Part shown: positions 50,963 to 62,016 of the stretch, one piece after another
How the letters are laid out: each line of letters begins with the position of its first letter
Numbering within the stretch: position 1 is the first letter of the stretch
Source of the DNA: Capniomyces stellatus
Taxonomy: Eukaryota > Kickxellomycota > Harpellomycetes > Harpellales > Legeriomycetaceae
Direction: 5' to 3'
Assembly: GCA_001661515.1 (NCBI GenBank)
Contig: LUVW01000013.1
Coordinates: forward strand, 658,649 to 722,648
DNA length: 64,000 nucleotides
The notes under the pieces: model-generated
Told to the model about the DNA's origin: nothing
Databases searched by the model: none
The model's input: only the letters and a program-made list of their open reading frames with translations
Program-made: the position numbers and the translations under genes

Positions 50963-51282
50963 GCTGTGGAAATAATTTTAGCCTTTGTAAAACTTTACTC
51001 TTTTCAATTTTTAGCATTTATTTATTACTATTGCGTCGTTTATGATGCTAATCAACCACCAAAAATAAACTAATTTAAATTATACCAATTCAGATTATAC
51101 CAATTCTTTGGTTAATCATACCAAATCTCCGGGTTTCGCCTTATACCATGTATTATTGTTTATTTTCTGGCAATAGCATAGTCAACTTTTAAAATAAAGA
51201 CTCCAAGATCAACATGACAATTCAAACCAAGTGATAAAAGTTGTCTAGGTAACAGCTTTGCTAACTCTAAATCACTTTGAAA
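50963..51282. other. intergenic, CA-2 to ligase fragment
   Basis: No gene seen; AT-rich, with a triplicated ataccaa motif around 51083-51130. Confidence 0.55.
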
Positions 51283-51656
51283 ATAAGCACTAGACTAACC
51301 AAATTAAGACATGAAGAAAGAGTAAACAAAGAGAAAACAATAAGAAAACAAAGTCAAAACAAAGAGAGAACAAAGAGAAAACAAAGAAAACAGAATGGAT
51401 ACAAGGACACATCAAAGTTTGACTTTAAGTTTAGAAAGAGTGTTGGCAGCATTGATCTTCACCAGCTCCTTTCGAAGTATCTTTCCTGATGGGCTCTTTG
51501 GGATTACGTCAATGATTTCCATTCCTCCACGCATCTTTTTGTTGTGGCCAACATTGCTGTTAAACCATGTTTCCAGGTTCTTAAGCACCAACGCCCTCTC
51601 TTGGTCAGAGTGTTTAGCGTATTTGGATGGCAACATAATGTATGCTTTTGAAACCT
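51283..51656 (-). pseudogene. truncated copy of the acyl-CoA ligase 3' end
   Basis: Near-identical inverted copy of about 35224-35599: the last 80 or so codons of the acyl-CoA ligase plus 130 bases of its 3' flank. The protein frame (51412-51650) matches the parent residue for residue from LPSKYAKHSDQ to LKVKL. I count seven base differences in about 374, all transitions. The copy ends abruptly at both sides: left at ataagcac (51283), right after the parent sequence tgaggttcc. It lacks the AMP-binding domain, so it cannot encode an active ligase. It sits tail to tail with CA-2. Confidence 0.95.
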
Positions 51657-52139
51657 CAAACTAGTTAATAGTACGGGTTGGCTTAAACACCCAAAACCCT
51701 ACATCTGGTTTACTCTGCTATTTTCCTGTTCTAGCAACGAGCTATTGTTTATATCGAATGTAACAGTGTGCCATGGCAAGCAAATGCGAAAATAGAAATA
51801 GGTAACACCAACATCAAAACCAACACCGAAAGGAATAACTCTACAAGTTCGCCTCAAAAGTTGTGGTAAGTTTAGGGCCAAGCCAAATATGTATATCATA
51901 GATGGTGAGGGGGTTATTTTTTGAACTTATAACATATTATAACACTTGGTGTTTATCCAGAGTTAATGGTTTCTTTTTGGTAGTAATTACGGAAATAAAG
52001 TGAACATCTAATTCGAAAGTTTTTAAAGCCTATGTTATACCAAGTTTCGAAATCGATTGTTTCGAGTAAAGTTACTCTGGCTAGAATCTTAATCAAGCAA
52101 AGACGCGCCTCCGCTCTATAAATTACAAACAGACTCTTT

Positions 52140-52444
52140 TTATATTTGATGACCCACAACGTTTTTTTTACTTTCAAAGCCAAGCTAACAAGTGGAGTTA
52201 AAGTATAAAAATAAATTAAGCTTGCCTGGATTGCCTCAATCTCAATCTCGCTAAGTCGGCGATGTCTATATGTTGATGCGCTGCTCTGATTTAAAATCAA
52301 AATGCTATTTGGCCCGGTGCCGGTGCTGGCCTTGGCCTTTGCGCTATTTCCTGTGTTTGATGTTTGGTTTGTTGTCAAGGCTGTAATGTATTTTAGATAA
52401 ACATCACATGACTTGTCAGTACTGCTCCAGAATTGATTAGACAT
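52140..52444 (-). CDS. hypothetical small protein
   Basis: ATG at 52444 opens MSNQFWSSTDKSCDVYLKYI. Two readings are possible. Unspliced, the frame runs to 51953 (163 aa) with a basic hydrophobic tail. Spliced through a GC donor (GCAAGC at 52225) and TAG acceptor, exons 52444-52226 and 52184-52140 give 87 aa ending ESKKNVVGHQI. The intron would be only 41 bases, shorter than any other here. The first 73 residues look protein-like, with a polar Ser/Thr/Asn/Gly middle and LSEIEIEAIQ at the end. I do not recognise the family; the downstream neighbour in the same direction is the ligase fragment. Confidence 0.35.
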
Positions 52445-53372
52445 AGAGCAATACGGCTATCGCTGCTCTAAATGCCCACGCCTAATCTTGATTAAAACAG
52501 GATTCTACAAATACTATAAATGAAAACTAACCTTTATTTCCCCACAACAGCTTTCTAGGGCCAAGAAATCTGATTGATGGTGTGTGCTTATGCCAATTGT
52601 ATGAAGCAGCTTTAAGAAATTGTGTTTGTTTCATTTTTTATTTATCTCTTTAATCCCTCCTGGTTATGTGTAAGCATTAACGCGATTTGAAAACTATGGT
52701 CCCTGTTAGAAAGTATACAAGTTTGTAATTATTCAATTCTGAACTCTGTGCTTATATTTGCTTCTGTTTTCAGATTGCATTTTTCATCTTTAATTTCCAG
52801 CCGACTTTTTTCTCATAAATAACCAAAACATTGTTGTCTAAGATTCGATTAGAATCAAATATTGTGTTCGCCATTGGCCGCTTTTTTAAATTACAGTTAT
52901 CTATTGCATTTTTGGGAATAGTAATAAGGGTTGAAACATCTTTAATATCCCTTTATAGAAAAACGCATCTTTGAGTATGTTTCAGCGGGAAACAAATTAA
53001 TTAGAACGGGTTAGCGACACTGCTCTTAAATGTATATTTTTTATATCTGGGCCCCATTAACAAACATAAACCGATACCCAAAACATAAATACCTACTAGG
53101 CGTACGCTATAACCCGGATTTCTATAAACACACGTTTAGAATCGTGTCTAAATCTAAATTATTTTTGTAACATTTGAGGCAGGTATACTGCTACAGGGTA
53201 AGTATTCGCAATGAGTTCAGTGTGTTGTTGACGGCTAGATTATGCTTCCAACAGCCATATTAGGTTAGGAATTGGAATGCTTTATATTTGGACAATGCCC
53301 TTACAATAAATTCTAATTCTGCTTTATTTAATTAAAATTATAATCTGATCAAGTAAAAAGTTGTTGAATAAA
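52445..53372. other. intergenic, hypothetical ORF to TIM8
   Basis: No gene seen in this AT-rich stretch; TIM8 3' flank lies at its right end. Confidence 0.55.
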
Positions 53373-53618
53373 TTATTTTCGAGATTGCAAACGCTTGACA
53401 ATAAAAACACTAGAGTCGATGAATCTATTCACACAGTTCTCTAGGCAAGAATTCTCGCTGCTATCCAGCTGATTTGATTTTACATTTGTGATACACTTTT
53501 CCCAACATCTCGCTGTGAATTCGTGAATCGTTGACTGCATCTGTGCCTTCGCTTGTTCGGCTTCAACAAAAGTCTGCAACTCTTTTTGCATTGCTGGGTC
53601 GATATTTTCTCCGATCAT
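53373..53618 (-). CDS. TIM8: mitochondrial intermembrane-space chaperone Tim8
   Basis: Small Tim protein that with Tim13 escorts hydrophobic precursors across the intermembrane space to TIM22. Single exon, 81 aa, the usual size. Twin CX3C motifs CWEKC and CLENC (about residues 38-62) carry the two intramolecular disulfides made by the Mia40 pathway. ELQTFVEAEQAKAQMQSTIH before and CVNRFIDSSVFIVKR after match Tim8 rather than Tim9, Tim10 or Tim13. Start is the only ATG at the head of the frame. Divergent from the candidate membrane-protein gene at 53999, with 380 bases between starts. Confidence 0.93.
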   Translation of the reverse strand: MIGENIDPAMQKELQTFVEAEQAKAQMQSTIHEFTARCWEKCITNVKSNQLDSSENSCLENCVNRFIDSSVFIVKRLQSRK

Positions 53619-53998
53619 TGTTTATTATATTTTATTTTATTGCCGGTATTGGATTCAGAATTGTATTTAAGACTTTGCTTATTTTTTATATCTCCAGCGT
53701 TGATTTACTGACTACAGGAACGTTGATCAATTCTATCAGCAGTTTCCCTATTTCCCACTTCTGCTTAGCAATTTTACATTTTTTTTAATTTAATTTTTTT
53801 TGCAACTCGATTTTTCGAAATCATTCAGTTATATTTTTTTTTATTGATATCCAATTATTTTTTTTTTATCAATATTTTTTTTCCAGACAACATTACTTTT
53901 AATTATTTGAATAAACCAAATCGAAACATTTTTTAAAAGAACAGAGTAAAATATATCCCTTTTCTTAATGGATATTTAACCAGCAAACCAACTAGAAA
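53619..53998. other. shared upstream region of TIM8 and candidate gene
   Basis: AT-rich with several T8 or longer runs; no gene seen. Likely holds the TIM8 promoter. Confidence 0.5.
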
Positions 53999-54377
53999 AT
54001 GCAGCAAATCGGGATGGATTACCTCAACGCATTAGCCTCATGTATAAACACGTTTACTTTTTCTTATTGGAATCGGGCTATAAATCTATTTGCTGTAAGG
54101 TTGACACTTTATTCTAGTTTTCAGGCCGCAGCAACATTAAACATCGGTTTGTTAACAAAGAGCAGGCCGTTCATACTACCAGTTTATACATGTTTTCACA
54201 CCTACCAAGCTTGAACTTGCAGGGCTTGATTTCACAGTCGTTTTATTGTATTTAATATCCTTTGTCATCCTGGGTTTGTTACTATCCAGCAGATCAAAAA
54301 TAGTTTGGTACCATGCCAAAGTTACCTTATCCTTGTCAGCATTAAAGTTGGGCCTATTGCCATGTTTTGTATTATAG
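53999..54377 (+). CDS. candidate small membrane protein, two exons
   Basis: ATG at 53999; exon 53999-54094, donor GTAAGG, 88-base intron, acceptor CAG, exon 54183-54377; 96 aa. The second exon is an open hydrophobic frame (LAGLDFTVVLLYLISFVILG then SSRSKIVWYH and LSALKLGLLPCF), giving one clear and one weaker membrane segment. Both exons join in phase 0. Without splicing the first frame still runs to 54214 (71 aa), so the choice is uncertain, and CAG acceptors are rare in this window. Family not recognised. Same strand as the cysteine synthase 400 bases on. Confidence 0.35.
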
Positions 54378-54775
54378 GATATTTATCGACCACTGCTAAA
54401 CCATATTTTGTGGAGTTTGAAAGTAAGCGGCTGATTAGACTTTGCTTTAAACCATTGCTGGTTTGATTACTAATTACCAATTTTCATGATAAAAGCAATT
54501 GCAGCTAAATTCTGATAATGATTGGCCAAAAATATGTCATTTTTGCTCAGTATTTCGCCATAATACAAATCTAAAATGCTATTGAGGCTATTAATAACAG
54601 CACTATCAGCATTATTTACAAGCCAAAAAGTAGACATAAATATCGCTGCTGTTCTAGAGTAGAAACTCAAACCCAACTATAAAAGACAGAAACAACACCC
54701 GCAGAAGCTATCGATTTCGTACCAACTACTTTTAGCTTTAAACACTCTTTAGTGTGTCTGCAGTGGTAATTAAAT
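54378..54775. other. upstream region of cysteine synthase
   Basis: Holds a minus-strand ATG frame (54470-54676, 68 codons) of balanced composition that I cannot assign. Otherwise promoter DNA. Confidence 0.45.
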
Positions 54776-56705
54776 ATGTTGAAATCTACTATACGGTTAG
54801 CATCAAGTCTCTCCAAGTCAAATGGAGGCCATGTAAGTAACAAAGAAGATACAGAAAGCAAGCATGCTACGACCTACTTGTGTACCATACGCCAAATAAA
54901 CCAAAAATATATATATATAAACAAAAACAATACAATTAAAAAAGTAACCTTTTGCTAATGCTCATTTAAAGGTTGTGAATGGATTCACCGGTGCGATTGG
55001 AAATACGCCGCTGGTAAGATATAGCTGACACATACTTTATTGAGTTATATTAAACTATTATAAATATATGTATAGGGTCAAGTGACGCTTTTGTCCTTAG
55101 TGCTGCTGGAACTTGATAAAGGATACCAAATATTTTATTGTAACATAGATTAGAATAAACTCAATCAGCAACGAGACTGGCTGCAATATATATGGGAAGG
55201 CAGAGTTTATGAATCCCGGAGGCTCAGTAAAAGACAGAGCGGCGCTTTATGTGGTTAAGGATGCTGAAGAGAGAGGGTTACTCAAACCCGGAGGCACCGT
55301 TGTAGAAGGCACTGCAGGAAATACAGGCATAGGTTTGGCGCATGTATGTCGTGATAGAGGATACAAATGTGTGATTTATATGCCAAACACTCAAAGCGCC
55401 GAAAAGATCAACCTTTTAAAAATGCTGGGTAAGTTCATATTTATATATGTGTAGCAAAAGATGCCATATTTCTGTTGTTCTTTTAACAGCAGATTTGGTT
55501 CTGCCACTACTGTGAAATATATTGTTTGCTAATTCCTCTTTCTTTTACCACCTGAATCGAGTATTCTAGAGCTTTGATCTGGTTTGATTTATTTTAAAAA
55601 CGTACGTTTAAATACTTAGGTGCTGATGTTAGGCCTGTCCCAGCCGTGGCATTCGAAAACCCTGACAACTACAACCACCAGGCAAAGAGATACGCAGAGT
55701 CAAAATCAGGTGCAGTCTGGACCAACCAGTTCGACAACATAGCCAACAGACTGGCGCACATAAAAACCACTGGTCCAGAGATCGTTGCCCAAACAGGGGG
55801 AAAAGTCGATGGGTTTACCTGCTCTACTGGAACTGGCGGGACGTTTGCTGGAACTACCAGATATCTTAAAGAAAACGTTGAGGGTGTGAAATGCTTTGTT
55901 GCAGACCCACCAGGTAGCGTTATCTATAGCTGCTTCAAATCTGGCGGGAAAATATTTGATAGATCGGGTAGCTCGATTACTGAGGGTATTGGGCAAGGTA
56001 GAATAACAGAGAACCTGAAACCCGATTTCCATTTAATCGATGATGCACTCATGATCCCTGACGAAAATACTATAAAAATGGTAAATACAGTAATAAATTT
56101 ATAACATTGCTATTATTCCAGCATGTAGCGGATTGAATCTGAGTCGATGAGATTTTTTTCAGACGCCGATTGTTAGTAAAGTGTAATATAACGCGTCATG
56201 ATGTACCTTAATTTATTGTTCCATAGCTCTACAAATTGCTTGACGAAGATGGCTTTTACTTTGGTGCCTCAACTGCACTCAACGTCACTGCTGCTTATGA
56301 GATGGCAAAAATCCTTGGGCCAGGTAATTACCGAAGTTTAGTAGCTTTTTCATTATGACTAATCGTTGTGTTGGTGCCAATATTCTCATCTGATAAATTA
56401 ATTTTTGTTTTCAGAATCTTTACTTCAACCTTGCATAATATGTTCGTTGACTATTCTCAACTAGGCAAAAATATTGTCACAATACTGTGCGATGGAGCAT
56501 ATCGCTACCAGTCAAGACTTTTCAGTAAGCTTTTTTTTTAATTTGAATTTTTTAGCCGAGTTTGAAATAAATACAGCTTTACATTCAACTTGATTAATTT
56601 GCTATTAACACGCATTTATAAATTGTAGGTCGATCATGGCTTGAAAGCAAAAACTTGATGGATGTCATTCCACCCAATTTGACCAAATATGCTGTTTTGG
56701 ATTGA
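54776..56705 (+). CDS. MCY1: mitochondrial cysteine synthase (Mcy1/CysK-like)
   Basis: PLP enzyme of the O-acetylserine sulfhydrylase family. Seven exons: 54776-54832, 54972-55013, 55149-55428, 55620-56080, 56227-56323, 56465-56524, 56629-56705; 357 aa, all in phase. Motifs: GNTPL, PLP Lys61 in GGSVKDRAA, substrate loop [10 protein letters not shown] and phosphate loop [12 protein letters not shown]. The C-terminal part ([15 protein letters not shown] then SWLESKNL) matches the yeast Mcy1 type better than bacterial CysK. The N-terminus [19 protein letters not shown] is basic and Ser-rich, as for a mitochondrial presequence. Exon 2 is only 42 bases and its acceptor is AAG. The gene converges with HIS2, stops 416 bases apart. 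Confidence 0.92.
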
Positions 56706-57121
56706 ACAACCTCTCTTTTTAAAAAAAAAAAACAGATGGGATCACGACGCCAACCTGCTTGAAAATACCGAGTTTGTTTTTATATTTGGTATCTATTTGG
56801 CATTTTTTGATTTTATTACTAAAAGAAAGTAAAATAAAATAAAATAAACAGTTGGCAATTGGTAGCTCATTTTAAGTTTACACTTTTTTTTGTAAGACTG
56901 GTGTAGTTGTAAGCTACTGAACCAGATGAGAAAGTAAAGATGGCATTAGGAAATGCATTTTTCATATTATTTTAGCATCGCTATGACATGCCATGGCTGA
57001 GCTAGCAAGTCTACTTTGAGAGTGGTAAGGCTCTGATGCCATATTACTTGTTTATGTTTGTCTCAGCCAGTACTAGCTAAATGCTATTTTATGCTGAATA
57101 GTTCTAGTAAATTAAGCACGA
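56706..57121. other. intergenic between convergent genes
   Basis: No gene seen; 3' flanks of the cysteine synthase and HIS2. Confidence 0.6.
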
Positions 57122-58348
57122 CTATTTTTTAAATGCCCTCCACAACTCGGCATCTAGAATGTTGTTTGCCTCCTTTGTAACTATTTTATTCGAGTGTGTG
57201 TCCTTGTCGAGGTAGTGGATAGATGTAATCCCCATAGTGACCAGGTAGCTGTAGAGGTCGCTGTAATGTAGCCCTACCTCTGCAGGCGAGTGGCAATCGT
57301 CCGAAATAGTTACCTTGCCGCCATTGTCTAGCACAATCTAAAAGTAAACCAATATGCACCACATCACGTATGGCATCAATCAGAAACTGGATTTATATTA
57401 CACCTTGCGTATATGGCGAAAAGGATTAAGATGCTTAGTTTAATTGTGAAGCGAAAACGTTTATTATACATGCAAAGTTAAAAATACCTTCAGTATCTCG
57501 GGGTAAGGGTAAGCAAACGGGAGACCTTTTTTGTAAGCCCTGCTATTGATTTCAAATAAAGCGCCATACGATATACCAAGCTGGATGTTCCTTTCGATCT
57601 TTCCCATTGTTTTGGCGTTGATTGTGTGGTCTTTTGCAAACATTCTTATCAAGTCAAAATGGCCAATGATGTCTGGTTTTAATGACGCCATCATTTCGTA
57701 CTGTTCGTCAAAGTAAACATCGTAAAGGTTGTCTAAACTACCACCACATATATCCAATGCCTTGTCAAATAGGTCTTGGCTAAAATCGATAGGTATGCCT
57801 TTTACATGGTGTAAAGAGCCTACAAGATACTCAAGCTCGTACTTTTCTCGAAAGTCTGCTTGGATCTCTGTTATCCCACCCTGGATCCATTCGGTTTCCA
57901 TTCCCACTAAAATTGTGATTTGGCCCCTGTACTTTGCTTGCAGCCTTTTAGCCTCTACAACATATTTCTCAAAAGCCTCAAGCAAATCCTGCGGCTTCAA
58001 TGAACTCTATTGCAGCATCAAAAGTACAAGAATTCAGGATAATTCATTATTACCCAAGTCTTTGCTTTGCAATTATGGCCCTGCCCGGAGCCAGCTTTGA
58101 GCCCCAAAGTATAACTAATACAAGTAAACTTTTTTTTAAAAAAAAACATAAAAGAGATTGATTTTGACTATATACGTCTATGCTTTTACCTCCTCGGGGT
58201 ATAAATCTTCTTCTCTATCCCTAGGCGAATGTTCGGATAGCCCCAGCACAAAGAATTTTTTTTCGATTGCGCTTAAAACCAAGTCTTCTAATTTACCTTT
58301 AGCATGCATACAAAATTCCCCCGAGTGGCTGTGATAGTTATACGGCAT
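57122..58348 (-). CDS. HIS2: histidinol-phosphatase, PHP class
   Basis: Dephosphorylates histidinol phosphate, the penultimate step of histidine synthesis. Exons on minus: 58348-58190, 58006-57488, 57337-57122; 297 aa. PHP metal motifs run in order: HSHSGEF (residues 6-12), HAKG, LSEHSPR, VGMETEW, GSLHHVKGIPIDF, IGHFDL and SDDCHSPAEVG. The sequence GSLHHVKGIPIDF is nearly that of yeast His2. Length is a little below the yeast enzyme because a mid-protein insert is missing. Donors GT, acceptors TAG. Divergent from ORT1, with 1.1 kb between starts. Confidence 0.92.
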
Positions 58349-59443
58349 CTTTCCTTGTTCTTGGCGAGATCTTTCTCTCTAGTTTTCTATTTATTCTAGA
58401 TTTCTGCGCCGATATTTTACTTCGTACTTTGACCAGAGAAGATTTATGAACAAAAATAAAAGTGGTATTGGCCAACTTGATCTAGCTTGGTCGAATACAA
58501 CTAACCTTTGTTCAATAAAATGAGTAAAATTGCCGCCAATTTTCACGACCATTCAAATTCATATCTTATAGAAAAAAATAGGTTGGAACTAATCCTAAAA
58601 CTATTTAAATGGAGCGAGCTTTTCTAAATAAAATCGAAGATAAAAAAGTAATTTAAGTGCAGTTTTTTATTAACGAAATGGTATTTTTTTTTGTTGAATT
58701 TATTCGGAAACTGGCAAGTTTTGTAATTCGAAAAGAAAAAGTTAATCAGTCGAATATGTGTATTGGGCAATTTGCTTCAGTTGTAAATAGCAGTCCAATA
58801 TCTTTTTTTTTGTGACCCGATTCAATCAGGAAAACGTTGTAGTGAAAGTGTTCAACTGTAAATATAAAGACAACAATCTGCCACCTTATTCTCAAAAGGT
58901 TGATTCAGCGCTGGTATACGGAGAAACTAAGCTGGTGCAGCTGAGAAAGTCGTCACAGCAAAAAGAGCTGTTCTTTTAAACCACTCATTAAATCTGCCTT
59001 GAAGACATCAAGTCGGTCTTGTGAGTGCTGTTTAAGTCACTCAATGTGAATTGCTACTGGCTTGGGCTTTGAAACCCAGCTGTTTTAAAGTTGCTAGTGT
59101 CAGCACAATTAATGAAAACACTAAACCAGTGGATTTATAATCCATTGGTCTGTTCTTGTAACAATTAATTCCGAAACACATAGTGTATTATTATCACTAG
59201 GCATTATTTATTATAATTTACCAACATTATTGGTATTTACTACAACTTTATTGTATTTAATTCAAGCTTTATCCAAAGTCAATGTTTCAAAGCTCTCAAA
59301 AGTATAAATATCAGCGTCAAATCTCGTCACCTTACCTTTTTATATTAATAGCAGTATTAAAAAGCAGGGCAAAATAATAATTTAAAAAAAACACGATTTG
59401 AATAAATTAAAAGGTCATATTAGGTGTTTAGTGTTAGTATTTT
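58349..59443. other. divergent promoter region HIS2/ORT1
   Basis: No gene seen in 1.1 kb. A TGATTCA (near 58902), one base from the Gcn4-type site TGACTCA, is present; a single such match is expected by chance, so I do not call it. Confidence 0.5.
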
Positions 59444-61051
59444 ATGGACTCGACTACAGAAACTGTTGCTCAACAGCTTGCAAATGATGCTGCAAATACC
59501 ATTGTAGCAGAAAATCATGAATACAAGGCTTTAAAAGCAGAGGTATGTTTTGCTTGAATGATTAATTTAATGCATGCTAGTAGGACGACTAAACGATAAT
59601 ACCAGGATTTTTACACATTTAACAACGACTAATGATAAATATACTAAATTGCATAGAACAAAATCAATCCGATCTGGGACTTGGCATTTGGATCAGTAAG
59701 GGGCAACTTTATTTAACCTATTTAAACCAGTACGCGTTAAAGCTCAATGGAGGGGGCTGAACTTTAGGCTGACATACTAACATGCTTTTTGGCATAATTT
59801 TTTTCACTTTTTAGCTGGCGGGAATGAATGGCAAGATAATAGAGTATCCGTTTGACACCGTCAAGGTTAGGATGCAGACAATTGACAGCAAAGTATTTAC
59901 CGGGACATACGATTGTTTGGCGCAGACGTGGAGAAATGAGGGGTTCAGAGGATTCTACAGGGTATGTGCACAATACACTTGCAACAGTCTGTTTCTAACG
60001 TTTTGTTCATTGAAACTAGGCGTATTTTTATTTGTGCCGATGTCTTAGTAGCTGTCCAAGTATTTGCATCGAAATAAATGCTAAATATTACATTAACGCT
60101 GGAATGGATTTTAAATATTGTTATACGCGTGAAAATCTGGCTATTAGGGTCTTAGTTCGCCACTCATTGGCGCAATGGTTGAGAACGCCTTTGTGTTCTT
60201 TTCGTATAAAAAAATCCAAAATTTGGTTAGCTACACGACAAACTCTGATCCAACCAAACCGTTGAGCCTGTATCAACTTTCGCTTAGTGGTGGTATCGCT
60301 GGCGCTCTTGCCACAGCGTTTATAACACCCATAGAGCTTGTAAAGTGCAAGCTGCAAGTAGAGAATGTGAAAGAGTATAAAAAAACACCAGTTTCACCAG
60401 CAGGGGCATCAGGAGCCATTGTTAAAGAGGCAATAGCCTCGCCCAAGTTTGACGGGCCTTTATCGGTTTTGAAAGATATAATCAAAAAAGACGGTGTGCG
60501 GGGTCTATACCAAGGGTTTGGGCCAACCATAGTACGTGAGTCATTTGGAACAGCTTTGTGGTTTGGCACATATGAAACGGTGTGTTATTACTACCTCAAG
60601 AAAAAAGCGGAAAAAATGAGCAGACTGAGCGGCAGTCAGGTTGTATTGTCGAAAGAAGATGTTGGGCCAGCAGTATTGATTTTTGCTGGAGGAAGTGCTG
60701 GTGTAGTCTATAACTTTTTGATGTTCCCGGTGGACGTGATCAAGTCACGGGTTCAAACCTTGGACGTTGTTGGGTCCAGCTCTGCAGCTAAGCCCAGCAC
60801 AATGGAAGTTATAGGCCAAGTTTATAGATCTGGTGGAGTTCCAGCATTTTTTAGAGGGCTGGGTGTGACTTTGCTAAGAGCATTCCCAGCAAATGCTACA
60901 ATGTTCCTTACATACGTAAGTGGCTTGCTTCTTTTATGTCAATTTTTTTTCTGTTTACCATTGTTTTAATTGGTTTTGTACTAATGACTGCGTTTGCATT
61001 TCCTGTTGTTACTAGGAATACCTTTCGAGATCTATCAAAAAAGTGTTATAA
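59444..61051 (+). CDS. ORT1: mitochondrial ornithine/basic amino-acid carrier (ORT1-like)
   Basis: Mitochondrial carrier family; the yeast protein exports ornithine from the matrix for arginine synthesis. Five exons: 59444-59542, 59657-59695, 59815-59961, 60148-60915, 61016-61051; 362 aa. Three carrier repeats each show the Px(D/E)xx(K/R) signature: PFDTVKVR (from Pro58), PIELVKCK (from Pro156) and PVDVIKSR (about 289). GKIIEYPFDTVKVR and TPIELVKCKLQV are the two blocks closest to yeast Ort1. The N-terminus is about 35 residues longer than in yeast, and a Lys/Pro/Ala-rich insert follows repeat 2 strand (KKTPVSPAGASG). Exon 2 has only 39 bases. Substrate is inferred from similarity. Confidence 0.88.
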
Positions 61052-61973
61052 TACAGAAGCTTGTGGGTGGTTGTAACTATGTTCTCGAGTACATGGCTTG
61101 ATATATCATGCGCTATTAGTCTTGGTAGCCGATTTATAGGTTTTAAATTTGAACTTTACAATATTTAGAGCTGCAGAAGCCATTTTACTTGAAATTGTAG
61201 TGGCAGTCGCAATAAAATGAAATTAATGATACCAATAAATACATTCACACGAATAAATATGCATGTATTCTAAAATTCGATAGTACTAGTGAAATTTGAA
61301 CGTGGAATCAAACTGTGCTTTAAATGATCTATCAAGCTTAAATAGGCGCATTATCGGGATGTATTCGTATATCCATATTCACATGACTATACTTGGTTAT
61401 ACTTGGCCATTCGCAACACCGATGTTTTTTTTGGAGTGAGGGTTATAGGACTCAAGCTCGCAAAAGCACTTTGGTTTTACTATGGTTTTACTATGATATT
61501 ACTTTACAAGCTTTAGTATTTAGCCTTTGTATGCAAGTAAAATGTTTGAAATGTTTGAAATAGTATCTAAATCCAGTTGAAGTGAATTACATAAGCCAAT
61601 TATACTTTTCTTTTCTTTATAAAAAAAAAGGCAATAATGGTGTGTACTTTTTTGGGGCTTAGCAACTCGGCTATTGTGGCCAAATGGTTCAAGAATGCAA
61701 TTGATGGTGTAGCATCTCATTCATCACCTTTTTTTCTTTCTTGTTGAAATAAGATCTAAATGTAGTATTGATCCAAAGTTGATGCTGGATGACCTAATCG
61801 GATTACTAGACATCTGAAAATGCTCTGTAAGAAGCTGACTGGATAAATGAAGCTATTTAATTGTTTCATTAACAAAATGTGTATGTGTATTACAAAATAA
61901 CACTAATTAAAGTAGAAATTAGATAATTGGTAATAAATAATCTAAATAAGCAAAGTTAAGACCAGGCTAAAGA

Positions 61974-62016
61974 TGGGAAGGGGCCAGGGGGGTGAGGGGA
62001 AGGGGAGGGTGGGGGT
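61974..62016 (+). repeat. G-rich tract with G-quadruplex potential
   Basis: At least six G tracts of three to six bases with spacers of one to three bases within 43 bases. Confidence 0.85.

Noticed and set aside
54470..54676. 68-codon ATG frame on minus, divergent from cysteine synthase
   Set aside because: Composition is protein-like but there is no homology or second exon; it would overlap the cysteine synthase promoter.
58349..59443. Gcn4-type control site between HIS2 and ORT1
   Set aside because: Only one near-match (TGATTCA) seen, as expected by chance in 1.1 kb.
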